Source: Symbiodinium natans
Lineage: Eukaryota > Sar > Dinophyceae > Suessiales > Symbiodiniaceae
Direction of reading: 5' to 3'
Assembly: GCA_905221605.1 (NCBI GenBank)
Contig: CAJNDS010002653.1
Span: 129,840-164,839 of the forward strand
DNA: 35,000 nucleotides
Position 1 is the stretch's first letter, and each line of letters starts with the position of its first letter. Positions 8,698-17,509 of the stretch are shown piece after piece. A program made the translations under genes and the position numbers. Under the pieces are notes generated by a model that did no database searches, was not told where the DNA came from, and saw only the letters and a list, made by a program, of their open reading frames with translations.

Positions 8698-9834
8698 TTA
8701 GATGCGGTACCGCAGCAGTGACCTGAACATCTGGGAAGAGTCGCAGCAGTCAAACACACAGGTCAGCCTTGCCCCACTGGGAAGCAAGTCATCAACAAGC
8801 GCTGAGATCTCGCGCTCGGTGATGGGGCCGGCTTCTTGCCAGTCACTCGGCAACAGCTCAGCATGGTCGCCATGACCAGCAAAGAGAAGGAAAAGCTGCA
8901 GTGGAGGGCTGACCTCATGACCACAAGAGCCACAAGGCCCTTCACAAGGTGCTTCGGAGCTCTGCTCGTCTCCGGATAGCAGCCACCGAAGGTGGGCCAG
9001 AATGTTGCGCCGCGAAGGCACGTGCTCAGAAACGTCACTCAGAATTCGCAGGCCTTGCTCCGGGACGATACCCTCTCGAAGCAGCCAGGACCGCATGTCC
9101 TGAACGTCATTCCAGGAGCCCTCAAGTTTCACGTCCTCCTCGTAGCAGATGCCGATCAGAAGGGCTCGGGCTTCCGAAAAGGGGCCCAAGGCCACGCCGA
9201 TGCCGCCACGATCGCCACGATCGCCACGGCCGCTGCGGCTCTCCAGCAGGTCCTGGGAGCATCTCAAGGTCACCGTCGCGTTCTCGACGCCCGATCGCTG
9301 GAGCGCGGCCTGCATGCGGAGTTGCAGCTGGCGGAAGGACAAGGACCCCCAGGCTCGGCCCGCTGCCAGGAGCACTGCGAGCAGCGCTTGGGTGCAGAGT
9401 CCACCTTTTGCCTGGCCCCACAGTGAAGGCAACGCGGGCAACCAGTCGAAAGCGGATGCTTCGGTGGCTTGTGGTCCTTTAAGTTCGGGCTCGAGTTCCT
9501 CAGAGCTTTCCGAAGGAACCTCGGCAGCAATGACGACCACCAGCCGGTCCTCGTCTCCGTTCAAGCCATAGCCCAAGATGCCGCATGTGCGCAGCAAGCA
9601 GCGCAAGACCATCCCAGGATTGCCCCCTGTGCTCGCACTGCGCTCTCCTACATGCTCTGCATTGCCCTGCCCATGGACCCTGCACCAACCGAAAGTCCCA
9701 AACCTCGAAGCTGACCCGGAGCTAGCAAACCCAAAACTTTCGAATGTCTCATTGAATATCGGCCACTTCCGTGTTCGAACCCTTCGGAGGGGAGGAGACA
9801 AAACCGCGCAAGAAGAGATGCAAAGCCCAAACAC
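8698..9834 (-). CDS. Caspase-fold protease ORF with p10-like part before p20 (type III metacaspase-like)
   Basis: A 378-codon open frame. The likely ATG is Met75 at 9612, because the first 70 residues look non-coding; upstream exons are also possible. Residues 95-200 resemble a metacaspase p10: hydrophobic strand RLVVVIAAE, then GGLCTQALLAVLLAAG, SFRQLQLRMQAALQ and LRCSQDL. Residues 222-370 are p20: RALLIGICY, L-E-G-x-x-N-D-V at 238-245, NILAHLRWLL at 277-286, catalytic His321 in LFAGHGD (8874-8872) and catalytic Cys364 in FDCCDSS (8745-8743). Both catalytic residues are present, so it may be active. p10 before p20 in one exon is the order of type III metacaspases described from algae. A tandem p20-p10-p20 protein with missing exons is the alternative. 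The stop follows the Cys by 15 codons, so a donor near 8706 and a further exon are possible. Confidence 0.75.
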   Translation of the reverse strand: MFGLCISSCAVLSPPLRRVRTRKWPIFNETFESFGFASSGSASRFGTFGWCRVHGQGNAEHVGERSASTGGNPGMVLRCLLRTCGILGYGLNGDEDRLVVVIAAEVPSESSEELEPELKGPQATEASAFDWLPALPSLWGQAKGGLCTQALLAVLLAAGRAWGSLSFRQLQLRMQAALQRSGVENATVTLRCSQDLLESRSGRGDRGDRGGIGVALGPFSEARALLIGICYEEDVKLEGSWNDVQDMRSWLLREGIVPEQGLRILSDVSEHVPSRRNILAHLRWLLSGDEQSSEAPCEGPCGSCGHEVSPPLQLFLLFAGHGDHAELLPSDWQEAGPITEREISALVDDLLPSGARLTCVFDCCDSSQMFRSLLRYRI

Positions 9835-10366
9835 CTAGTCGTTCCAGTCACCAGCAAGGGCCCCAGGTACGCAGAGGCGGTCCTGCAGCTGGACTTCTAG
9901 ATCCTGTTTCCTTGGCGCAGCTTCTTTGCAAACTCGGGAGCCTTCTCGCACACACAGCTGGGGACCGAACAGGCTGGAACTATCCGCTTCCTGCGATGCC
10001 GCCTGGGCCTTGTAGCCCTGGGCGACCTGCGCCAGACTCGCGGATGTTTGATGCGGGCGAGGGGGTGCTTCCGAGAAAGCTTCCAGTGGAGCACAACCTA
10101 AAAGGGACGAGAGCAGCTCTGGGAGCTCAGGGAGGCAGAGGGATTGAAGCTGTCAAGTTCATCGAAGGCTCACGGCAGCCCCCCGACCTTTTTTTTTGTC
10201 CCCCCCCGCAGCGCTGCGGAAGAGAGTCTCACGAATCTGCCCCCCCCCACACGGGCTCTCTCGAAGGGCTCTTGGAGGCGATACCATCTTACGCCGTCGT
10301 CTGGAAGTGGGGGACGACACTGTCGTACAAGATGCCGCACATGCCTTCATACGTCGGTGAGATACT
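9835..10366. other. Gene-free interval between the two protease genes
   Basis: Intergenic space of about 530 bases holding the 3' end of the C1A gene at its right edge. Poly-T/poly-C tracts lie at about 10188-10206 and 10240-10250. No conserved reading frame is seen on either strand. Confidence 0.4.
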
Positions 10367-11330
10367 TCAGTGGCTGGAGCTCAAGGCAGGCTGAAGCTGT
10401 TCCTGAAAAATCCCAGTCTGAGCCAAGACACCGCAGACCCGGACTTGGGCAGGGTCACCCGTGCACGCTGTGCCTTCAATCGCTCTCACTCTGCAAAAAA
10501 GGGCCCTATTCGCGTTTTTGAGCTCCAGGTTCTCTCTACTAAAAGTCTCTTTTTGCCCAAGGTTCCCCTCTCGGGCTGCCGGTCCCAACCACATTGCTGC
10601 ACGTCATCTGCGTCGCTGCGAAGAATGCGAATACGACCGTCCTCAATCAGAGTCAGGAACCGGACAAAGTTTGCTCTCTCGCTCTCTTTCTCTCGTCTCT
10701 CGCGCGTGAGAGCAGAGCTGAGCAGATCCGGGGCGCCTCGCCCCAGGTGTCACCCCAGGAGTTTTGTATCAAATAGTACTTGTCGCCAGATTTGGGATCT
10801 TTGCCGTAGCCGATCAGTGTGACCGCGTGATCAATGACGGAGTCCTCCACAGCGCAGCGACTGCCACCCTACAAAAGATCCAGACTCTCGTGCGCGCATG
10901 CGCGCAAGTCACAATTCGATGGCTCTCTGCTCTCTCCGTCTGATGAACTTTCCCACTGCTTTCGCCCCGGAGTCCTTTGTGCAATGGTCAAAGATACCAG
11001 TGGAGTAGAGATGCCTCAGGATTCGGCAGCTGCAGACTTGTGAAAGCCTGAACCCCCCCAGCCCAGACAGAAGACGTACGGCGGACGTTTCTGCCACCAA
11101 GCTGCCAGTTTGTTGCTGCGACAGACACTCCCACAGGGCCCCGCTCGTACAGGGCTCGCAGGAGGGGCTCTTGACCTACGGCTCTGGGCACTTCGACCCC
11201 CCCTGGGGTTCTAGGATGTCCAGGATGCTCAGTGCTTAGGATGTTAGGGGAATGCAACCACTGCTGAGCCGGCGGCGATTTGGTGCAAGCTTCTCCCATC
11301 CGTGCAGGCCGAAGGCGAGCCCGGAAGAGT
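10367..11330 (-). CDS. Papain-family (C1A) cysteine protease, C-terminal half, six exons
   Basis: Exons: 11330-11277 (GLAFGLHGWEKLAPN), 11175-11103 (QEPLLRALYERGPVGVSV...NW), 11014-10957 (HLYSTGIFDHCTKDSG), 10868-10737 (DHAVTLIGYGKDP...LIQNSWGDTWGE), 10641-10566 (DGRIRILRSDADDVQQCG) and 10473-10367 (ACTGDPAQVRVCG... to TGA). Phases agree at every junction. The catalytic His is in DHAV (10829-10827) and the structural/catalytic Asn is in QNSWG (10763-10761); both are intact. GPVGVSV, the GIF turn, GYG and NSWG are all papain hallmarks. Donors are GC, GC, GT, GC and GA. The segment with the catalytic Cys is absent here, but a matching half lies at 20867-22140 on the same strand, ending where this one begins. 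The enzyme is probably lysosomal/vacuolar or secreted, as usual for the family. Confidence 0.85.
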
Positions 11331-11339
11331 CTGCCGCAG

Positions 11340-11727
11340 CCTTGTACACGCGCGGAGCCTGCATGTCCGTATGCCTTGCACGCGACAAAGGAGTCTTTCG
11401 ACAGGTGACCGAACATGCAAGAGACATGTTGCCAGGCAACTAAGTAAGTTCAGAAGAAAGCCAAGGAATCAAAGAAAATGGAACCAAATAGAAGACTGAC
11501 CCGGCCCAAATCACGACGGAAACGACTGACAGTCTAATGGAGAGGTCACCACACCTGATGGCAGTGAGAGTACGACCTTTCCTGGAAGATCTACATGATG
11601 CGCGTTTGGCACGTTCACCCAAAACCAAACACACCACAAAGGCTTCGACCTCCTGGGAATCCCCCAGACACAGAACCCAGGAGTTGATAGACACCTCAGG
11701 AGTCGAGGCGTAAACAGTTGTTGGTTG
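11340..11727. other. Left end of the proposed giant C1A intron
   Basis: No exon with papain-family similarity could be found here beyond the exon ending the half-gene. Alternative in-phase acceptors for that exon occur at CATGCAG|G and TACAAG|G, just upstream of the one chosen (GGCAG|A). Confidence 0.3.
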
Positions 11728-11823
11728 GCATGTTCCCCCCTTATACTAACAGTCCTTAATGGGGATTTTCATGTAGGGTACTACACTCCCCAAAGAAGGA
11801 CTGTTCATTTAAAGGGGCAATAT
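11728..11823. mobile_element. MITE-like inverted-repeat element, copy 1
   Basis: It begins ATGTTCCCCCCTT...AACAGTCCTTAATG and ends AAGGACTGTT...AAAGGGGCAATA. AACAGTCCTT (11749-11758) and AAGGACTGTT (11797-11806) are perfect inverted repeats. The outer C-run and G-run pair imperfectly. It shares its terminal words with copy 2 at 12000-12113. No transposase is encoded; the size of about 100 bp fits a MITE or introner. Confidence 0.6.
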
Positions 11824-11871
11824 CCTGAAGCGTTGGGCCTGTCAAGGCAAAAAAAGGAGGAATAGCCCCAC

Positions 11872-11971
11872 TGGAGGCAAGATGCTCGTGCAGGTATGCG
11901 AGGGCGGCGAGGTCCTCTTCAAGCTGCGCCCGGGACTGGTTTGCAACGTCCAGGGCTTCCTCACCACTGTC
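11872..11971 (-). CDS. Unidentified coding-like exon between two MITE-like copies
   Basis: An open exon of 33 codons plus one base: DSGEEALDVANQSRAQLEED then LAALAYLHEHLAS. The acceptor TTTTGTCTCTTGCAG(AG)|G is the best pyrimidine tract in the area, and the donor is CCA|GTGGGG. Composition is acidic and helical. An upstream exon ending GACGCTCG|GTGAGA at about 12153 would fit its phase. If so, the intron between them (about 180 nt) is mostly the MITE-like copy 2. No family recognised. It lies inside the proposed 9.5-kb C1A intron on the same strand, so it is either a nested gene or evidence against that intron. Confidence 0.4.
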
Positions 11972-11999
11972 CTCTGCAAGAGACAAAAGTAATGAATTG

Positions 12000-12113
12000 G
12001 GATGTTCCCCCTTTTCTACGCACAGCCCTTAATGTGGATTATAGCAGGGGGCGGGGGTACTATGATCTAAGGACTGTTAGCAATCAGTACAAGGGGGGAA
12101 CATCTCATATCAT
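12000..12113. mobile_element. MITE-like inverted-repeat element, copy 2
   Basis: The left end GATGTTCCCCC-TTTTCTAC and the right end GTACAAGGGGGGAACATCTC are inverted repeats of each other. Inside them lie ACAGCCCTTAATG and ATCTAAGGACTGTTAGC. Compared with copy 1, the terminal GATGTTCCCCCCTTxTACT and AACAGTCCTTA words are conserved while the middle differs. A related end (TTAAGGGGGGGAACATGG) occurs alone at 29823-29840. Confidence 0.65.
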
Positions 12114-12157
12114 GAAATTATCACATATTCCTCTGCAGTTCCTCCCACTTTCCTTAC

Positions 12158-12205
12158 TTCTCACCGAGCGTCCTGGTTGAAGGCCTCGGCCATCCTCGGT
12201 GAGAA
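12158..12205. other. Perfect 11-bp hairpin around a possible splice donor
   Basis: TTCTCACCGAG (12158-12168) and CTCGGTGAGAA (12195-12205) are perfect inverted repeats with a 26-base loop. On the minus strand the second arm contains the candidate donor CG|GTGAGAAG of an exon upstream of 11971, so the structure could hide or expose it. Confidence 0.5.
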
Positions 12206-12931
12206 CGCTATGAGAAACATCCCCCCCCCCCCAACAAAACCAGCGGAAAAATGAAAATCAACAACCCCCTACCCAAAAAACACAAATGCCATTTATACAA
12301 TATTATACAATCATAACAACAACAAAGGCTTTTAGTATTGCAATATATTGTTAGTATAGTAATCAGAATTATGAATCACTAATCCGCCGACCCCAGCAGC
12401 AGCGGGGCGGCGTCAGTGAAGACCCATTTTTGTCCGCTCTAGGGGCTTTAGTGCATGGCCCCTTCCCTTCCCCCCCCCCCACCCCCACACACACCCTGCC
12501 CATCCCATGCTACGCTCTTCGCGCCCGCTCCGCCCACCTCGCCTATGGCCCGCACTGCCCTTGCTGCCCGCCCACCCCGCTCATGGCTCCTCCGCTTGCT
12601 CCGCTCTTCCCGTCCGTACTGCCCTTCTCATGGCCGCATGGTCCCCAAGGGCGTACCCTCCTCACCCCCACCCCGACTCCCACCCCCACATACACCCTGC
12701 CTATGGGTCCCTTCCTATGGCCCCATGGGCTGCCGCCCCCTCCGCTTGCTCCGCTTGCTCCGCTTGCTCCGCTCTTCCCGCCCGTACGGCTCTTCTCATG
12801 GCCCCATGGTCCTGAAGGGCGTACGGCTCCATGGCTCCATGGCTCCGCCCTTCCCGCCCGCACTGCTTCTCATGGCCTCAAGGGCTCATGGCCCCATGGC
12901 TGCATGGTCCCATGGCCCCAGGCCCTTGGAC

Positions 12932-15900
12932 CCTATCAGCTGAATTTAAAGGGCCCGAGTGCACCGCTTGCTCCGCCCTTCCCGCCCGCACTGCCCTTCT
13001 CATGGCCCCGTGGTCTCCAAGGGCTCGTGGCTCCATGGCTCCATGGTCCCATGGCCCCACCCTATCAGCTGAATTTAAAGGGCCCCAATACAAGCCTGCC
13101 CCCTCTGCTGGCTCTGCCCTTCCCGCCCTTCCCGCCCGCACTGCTTCTCATGGCCTCAAGGGCTCATGGCCCCATGGCTGCATGGTCTGCCCTTGCTGCC
13201 CGCCCACCCCGTCCATGGCTCCATCCGCTCGAACCCCTCCCCACCCCCACCCCGACTCCCACCCCCCTATGGCTCCCTTCCTAGGGCATGGTCCCCAAGG
13301 GCGTACTCCCTCACCCCCACCCCGACTCCCACATACACCCTGCCCATGGGTCCCTTCCTACGGCTCCATGGGCTGCCGCCCCCTCCGCTTGCTCCGCTTG
13401 CTCCGCTTGCTCCGCTCTTCCCGCCCGTACGGCTCTTCTCATGGCCCCATGGTCCGCAAGGCCCTCATGGCTCCATGACTCCGCCCTTCCCACCCGCACT
13501 GCTTCTCATGGCCTCAAGGGCTCATGGCCCCATGGCTGCATGGTCCCATGGCCCCAGACCCCTGGACCCTAGCAGCTGAATTCAAAGGGCCCCAGTGCAT
13601 GCCCGCCCCCTCCGCTTGCTCCGCCCGCGCTGCCCTTCCGGGCCTCGTGGCCCCATGGCTCCATGGTGCCATGGCCCCACCCTATAGGGCCCCAGTGCAT
13701 GCCCGCCCGCTCCGCTTGCTCCGCCCTTCCGCACTCCATGGTCACCTTATCATCCGCCTTCTTCTGCCCTTCCTTTGCCCCCCCATGGCCTCATGGCCCC
13801 ATGCCTCTCACCCTCAATGGCTCATGGCCCCATGGCTCCATGGTCCCATCCCGCCCCATGGCTCCCACCCTATCAGCTGGCATGCCCGCCCTCTCCGCCC
13901 TCCCCCCTCCACCCTTTCCGCCCTTTCCGCCCCCTCCGCCCTTCCCGCTCCGCCCCCTCCGCCCTTCCCGCTCCACGGCGCTCCATATGGTTCCCGCCCC
14001 CTCCGCCCTTCCCGCCCCATGGCGCTCCATGGCTTCATTGTGGACCTTATCATCCGCCTTCTCCGCCGCCTCTGCCCTTCCTTTACCCCCATGGCCTCAT
14101 GGCCCCATGCCTCTCACCCTTAATGGCTCATGGCCCCATGGCTCCATGGTCCCATCCCGCCCCATGGCTGCCATGGCTTCACGGCTTTGGACCCTATCAG
14201 CTGACAAAGGGTCCCAGCGCATGCCCCAAGGGCGTACCCTCCTCACCCCCACCCCGACTCCCACCCCCACATACACCCTGCCTATGGGTCCCTTCCTATG
14301 GCCCCACGGGCTGCCGCCCCCTCCGCTTGCTCCGCTTGCTCCGCTCTTCCCACCCGTACGGCTCTTCTCATGGCCCCATGGTTTTGAAGGGCGTACGGCT
14401 CCATGGCTCCATGGCTCATGGCCTCAAGGGCTCATGGCCCCATGGCTGCATGGTCCCATGGCCCCAGGCCCTTGGACCCTATCAGCTGAATTTAAAGGGC
14501 CCGAGTGCATGCCCGCCCCCTCCGCTTGCTCCGCCCGCCCGCACTGCCCTTCTCATGGCCCCGTGGTCTCCAAGGGCTCGTGGCTCCATGGCTCCATGGT
14601 CCCAAGGCCCGGGCGGGCATGCACTGGGGCCCTTTAAATTCAGCTGATAGGGAGCCTCCGCTGGCTCTGCCCTTTCCGCCCTTGCCGCCCGCACTGCTTC
14701 TCATGGCCTCAAGGGCTCATGGCCCCATGGCTGCATGATCTGCCCTTGCTGCCCGCCCACCCCGTCCATGGCTCCATCCGCTCGAACCCCTCCCCACCCC
14801 CACCCCGACTCCCACCCACCCAGCCCGACTCCCACCCCCACATACACCCGTCTCTTCCTATGGCACCATGCCCGCGCTTCCCGCACTGCCCTTCTCATGG
14901 CCCAGGGGCTGCCGCCCCCTCCGCTTGCTTTGATTGCTCCGCTTGCTCCGCTCTTGCCCTTCTCATGGCCCCATGGACCCCAAGGGCGTACTCCCACCCC
15001 CCACATACACCCTGCCCACGGGTCCCTTCCTACAGCTCCATGGGCTGGCCGCCCCCTCCGCATGCTCCGCTTGCTCCGCTTGCTCCGCTCTTCCGCCCGT
15101 ACGGCTCTTCTCATGGCCCCATGGTCCGCAAGGGCTCCATGGCTCCATGACTCCGCCCTTCCCACCCGCACTGCTTCTCATGGCCTCAAGGGCTCATGGC
15201 CCCATGGCTGCATGGTCCCATGGTCCCAGACCCCTGGACCCTAGCAGCTGAATTTAAAGGGCCAAGGGTCCCAGTGCATGCCCGCCCTCTCTGCCCTCCC
15301 CGCCCCCTCCGCCCTTTCCGCCCTTTCCGCCCCCTCCGCCCTTCCCGCTCCATGGCGCTCCATGGCTCCATGGTCCCATGGCCCCATGGTCCCATCCCGC
15401 CCGGCTTCAGACGCCTCTGCCCTTCCTTTGCCCCCCCATGGCCTCATGGCCCCATGCCTCTCACCCTCAATGGCTCATGGCCCCATGGCTCCATGGTCCC
15501 ATCCCGCCCCATGGCTCCCATGGCTTCACCTTGGGACCCTCTCAGCTGACTTTAAAGGGTCCCAGTGCATGCCCACCCTCTCCGCCCTCCGCCCCTCCGC
15601 CCTTTCCGCCCTTTCCACCCCCTCCGCCCTTCCCGCTCCGCCCCCTCCGCCCTTCCCGCTCCATGGCGCTCCATATGGTTCCGGCCCCCCTTCCCGCCCC
15701 ATGGCGCTCCTGGGCCTCATGTCCCTGGACCTTTTCCTCCGCCTTCTCCGCCGCCTCTGCCTTCCTTTACCCCCCCATGGCTCATGGCCCCATGCCTCTC
15801 ACCCTTAATGGCTCATGGCCCCATGGCTCCATGGTCCCATCCCGCCCCATGGCTCCCATGGCTTCACGGCTTTGGACCCTATCAGCTGACTTTAAAGGGT

Positions 15901-16990
15901 CTCAGTGCATGCCCGCCCTCTCCCCCCCTCCGCCCTTTCCGCCCTTTCCGCCCCTCCGCCCTTCCCGCTCCATGGCGCTCCATATGGTTCCCGCCCCCTC
16001 CGCCCTTCCCGCCCATGGCGCTCCATGGCTTCATTGGTCCCATGCCCCATGGCTCCCACGACCTCTTCTCCGCCGCCTCTGCCCTTCCTATAATGGCTCA
16101 TGGCCCCATGGCTCCATGGTCCCATCCCGCCCCATGGCTCCCATGGCTACCCCCAGTGCATGCCCGCCCTCTCCGCCCTCCCCGCCCCCTGCACCTTTTC
16201 ATCCGCCTTCTCCGCCGCCTCTGCCCTTCCTCATGGCTCATGGCCCCATGGCTCCATGGTCCCATCCCGCCCCATGGCTCCCATGGCTTCACGGCTTTGG
16301 ACCCTATCAGCTGACTTTAAAGGGTCCCAGTGCATGCCCGCCCTCTCTGCCCTCCCCGCCCCCTCCGCCCTTTCTGCCCTTTCCGCCCTTCCCGCTCCAT
16401 GGCGCTCCATGGCTCCATGGTCCCATGGCCCCATGGTCCCATCCCGCCCGGCTTCAGACCTTATCATCCGCCTTCTCCGCCGCCTCTGCCCTTCCTTGCC
16501 CCCCCATGGCCTCATGGCCCCATGCCTCTCACCCTCAATGGCTCATGGCCCCATGGCTCCATGGTCCCATCCCGCCCCATGGCTCCCATGGCTTCACGGC
16601 TTTGAACCCTATCAGCTGACTTTAAAGGGTCCGAGCGCATGCCCGCCCTCTCCGCCCTCCCCGCCCCCTCCGCCCTTTCCGCCCTTTCCGCCCCTCCGCC
16701 CTTCCCGCTCCGCCCCCTCCGCCCTTCCCGCTCCATGGCGCCCTCCGCCCTTCCCGCCCCATGGCGCTCCATGGCTTCATTGGTCCCATGCCCCATGGCT
16801 CCCACGGCCTCACGTCCCTGGACCTTATCATCCGCCTTCTCCGCCGCCTCTGCCCTTCCTTTACCCCCCCATGGCCTCATGGCCCCACGCCTCTCACCCT
16901 CAATGGCTCATGGCCCCATGGCTCGTCCCATCCCGCCCCATGGCTCCCATGGCTTCACGGCTTTGGACCCTATCAGCTGACTTCACAGGG
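12932..16990. repeat. Conserved CAGCTGA-TTTAAAGGG spacer boxes in the satellite
   Basis: CAGCTG starts at about 12937, 13066, 13573, 13874, 14198, 14483, 15245, 15543, 15883, 16308, 16613 and 16974. It is nearly always flanked by GGACCCTATCAGCTGA and TTTAAAGGGxCC. It is the only AT-containing segment of the array, and it changes from AATTTAAAGGGCC in the left half to CTTTAAAGGGTCC in the right half, so the two halves amplified separately. Confidence 0.8.
14600..14655. repeat. Inverted copy of the satellite spacer box
   Basis: GGCATGCACTGGGGCCCTTT followed by AAATTCAGCTGATAGGG is the reverse complement of the box that runs forward at about 14476-14520. It is the only inverted copy seen among about thirteen. 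The two form an inverted repeat with roughly 80-100 bases between the arms. Confidence 0.8.
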
Positions 16991-17221
16991 TCCCAGCGCA
17001 TGCCCGCCCTCTCCGCCCTCCCCGCCCCCTCCGCCCTTTCCGCCCCCGCCCTTCCCGCTACATGGCGCTCCACGGCTCCATGGTTCTGTGGCCCATGGTC
17101 CCATCCCGCCCCATGGCTCCCATGGCTTCACGGCTTTGGACCCTCTCACCTGCGCCCTCTCCGCCTTTCCGCCCTCTCCGCCCTTTCCCCGCCCTCCACC
17201 CTTCCCGCTCCACCCATGGCC

Positions 17222-17506
17222 TCATGGCCCCATGCCTCTGGCCCCAATGGTGCGTGCTGCGAAACTCAAGCCTCTTGACACGCAGTGCCCAGACTCGACG
17301 TCATCCTCGCTACCTGACTCCGAGCCGCTTGCAGGTGCAGTGGCTGCTTCAACAGCATCATGGACCACTAGAGCCGGAACTGCAAACTCTTTGCGCGGGC
17401 GTCCGCGACCGTCGATGCCTCCACAAGCCACGCAACAGATGTCTCCAGCTGCGTTGCGCGCAGTGGTTTGCTTGCGTTTGCAAGAGGTACAAGCAGAGCC
17501 GACCAT
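17222..17506 (-). CDS. Small ORF with GATA-like paired cysteines and an AT-hook motif
   Basis: A 94-codon ORF from ATG 17506-17504 (context ACATGG) to TGA at 17224-17222. It begins MVGSACTSCKRKQ and continues to DICCVACGG, giving C-x2-C-x15-C-x2-C, close to but two residues shorter than a GATA zinc finger (C-x2-C-x17-C-x2-C). RGRPRK follows, which matches the AT-hook core, then an acidic SGSESGSEDDVES segment. A DNA-binding role is only an inference. The ORF runs to the very edge of the satellite. An overlapping frame (17368-17592) is also open, so the reading frame is not certain. Confidence 0.35.
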   Translation of the reverse strand: MVGSACTSCKRKQTTARNAAGDICCVACGGIDGRGRPRKEFAVPALVVHDAVEAATAPASGSESGSEDDVESGHCVSRGLSFAARTIGARGMGP

Positions 17507-17509
17507 GTT

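Larger units (their letters stand above)
12434..17250. repeat. 4.8-kb GC-rich satellite of CCATGG-containing modules
   Basis: The block is built from a few shuffled modules. One is a CATGGCCCCATGGCTCCATGG-like phrase repeated dozens of times. The second is a CCGACTCCCACCCCCACATAC ... TTGCTCCGCTTGCTCCGC phrase, at about 12650-12830, 13230-13460, 14225-14400 and 14785-15130. The third is a TATCATCCGCCTTCTCCGCC ... GCTTCACGGC phrase, recurring through 13740-17150. A box GACCCTATCAGCTGAxTTTAAAGGG separates modules. The + strand is strongly pyrimidine-rich. Long ORFs (up to 413 codons) overlap in several frames on both strands and are Pro/His/Met- or Gly/Arg/Glu-rich; I regard them as by-products of low stop-codon content, not genes. 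Confidence 0.9.

Noticed and set aside
12430-17278. Several ORFs of 200-413 codons, Pro/His/Met/Trp-rich on the + strand and Gly/Arg/Glu-rich on the minus strand
   Set aside because: They overlap in multiple frames and on both strands, follow the satellite modules, and no frame is favoured. This is the expected result of a stop-poor repeat.
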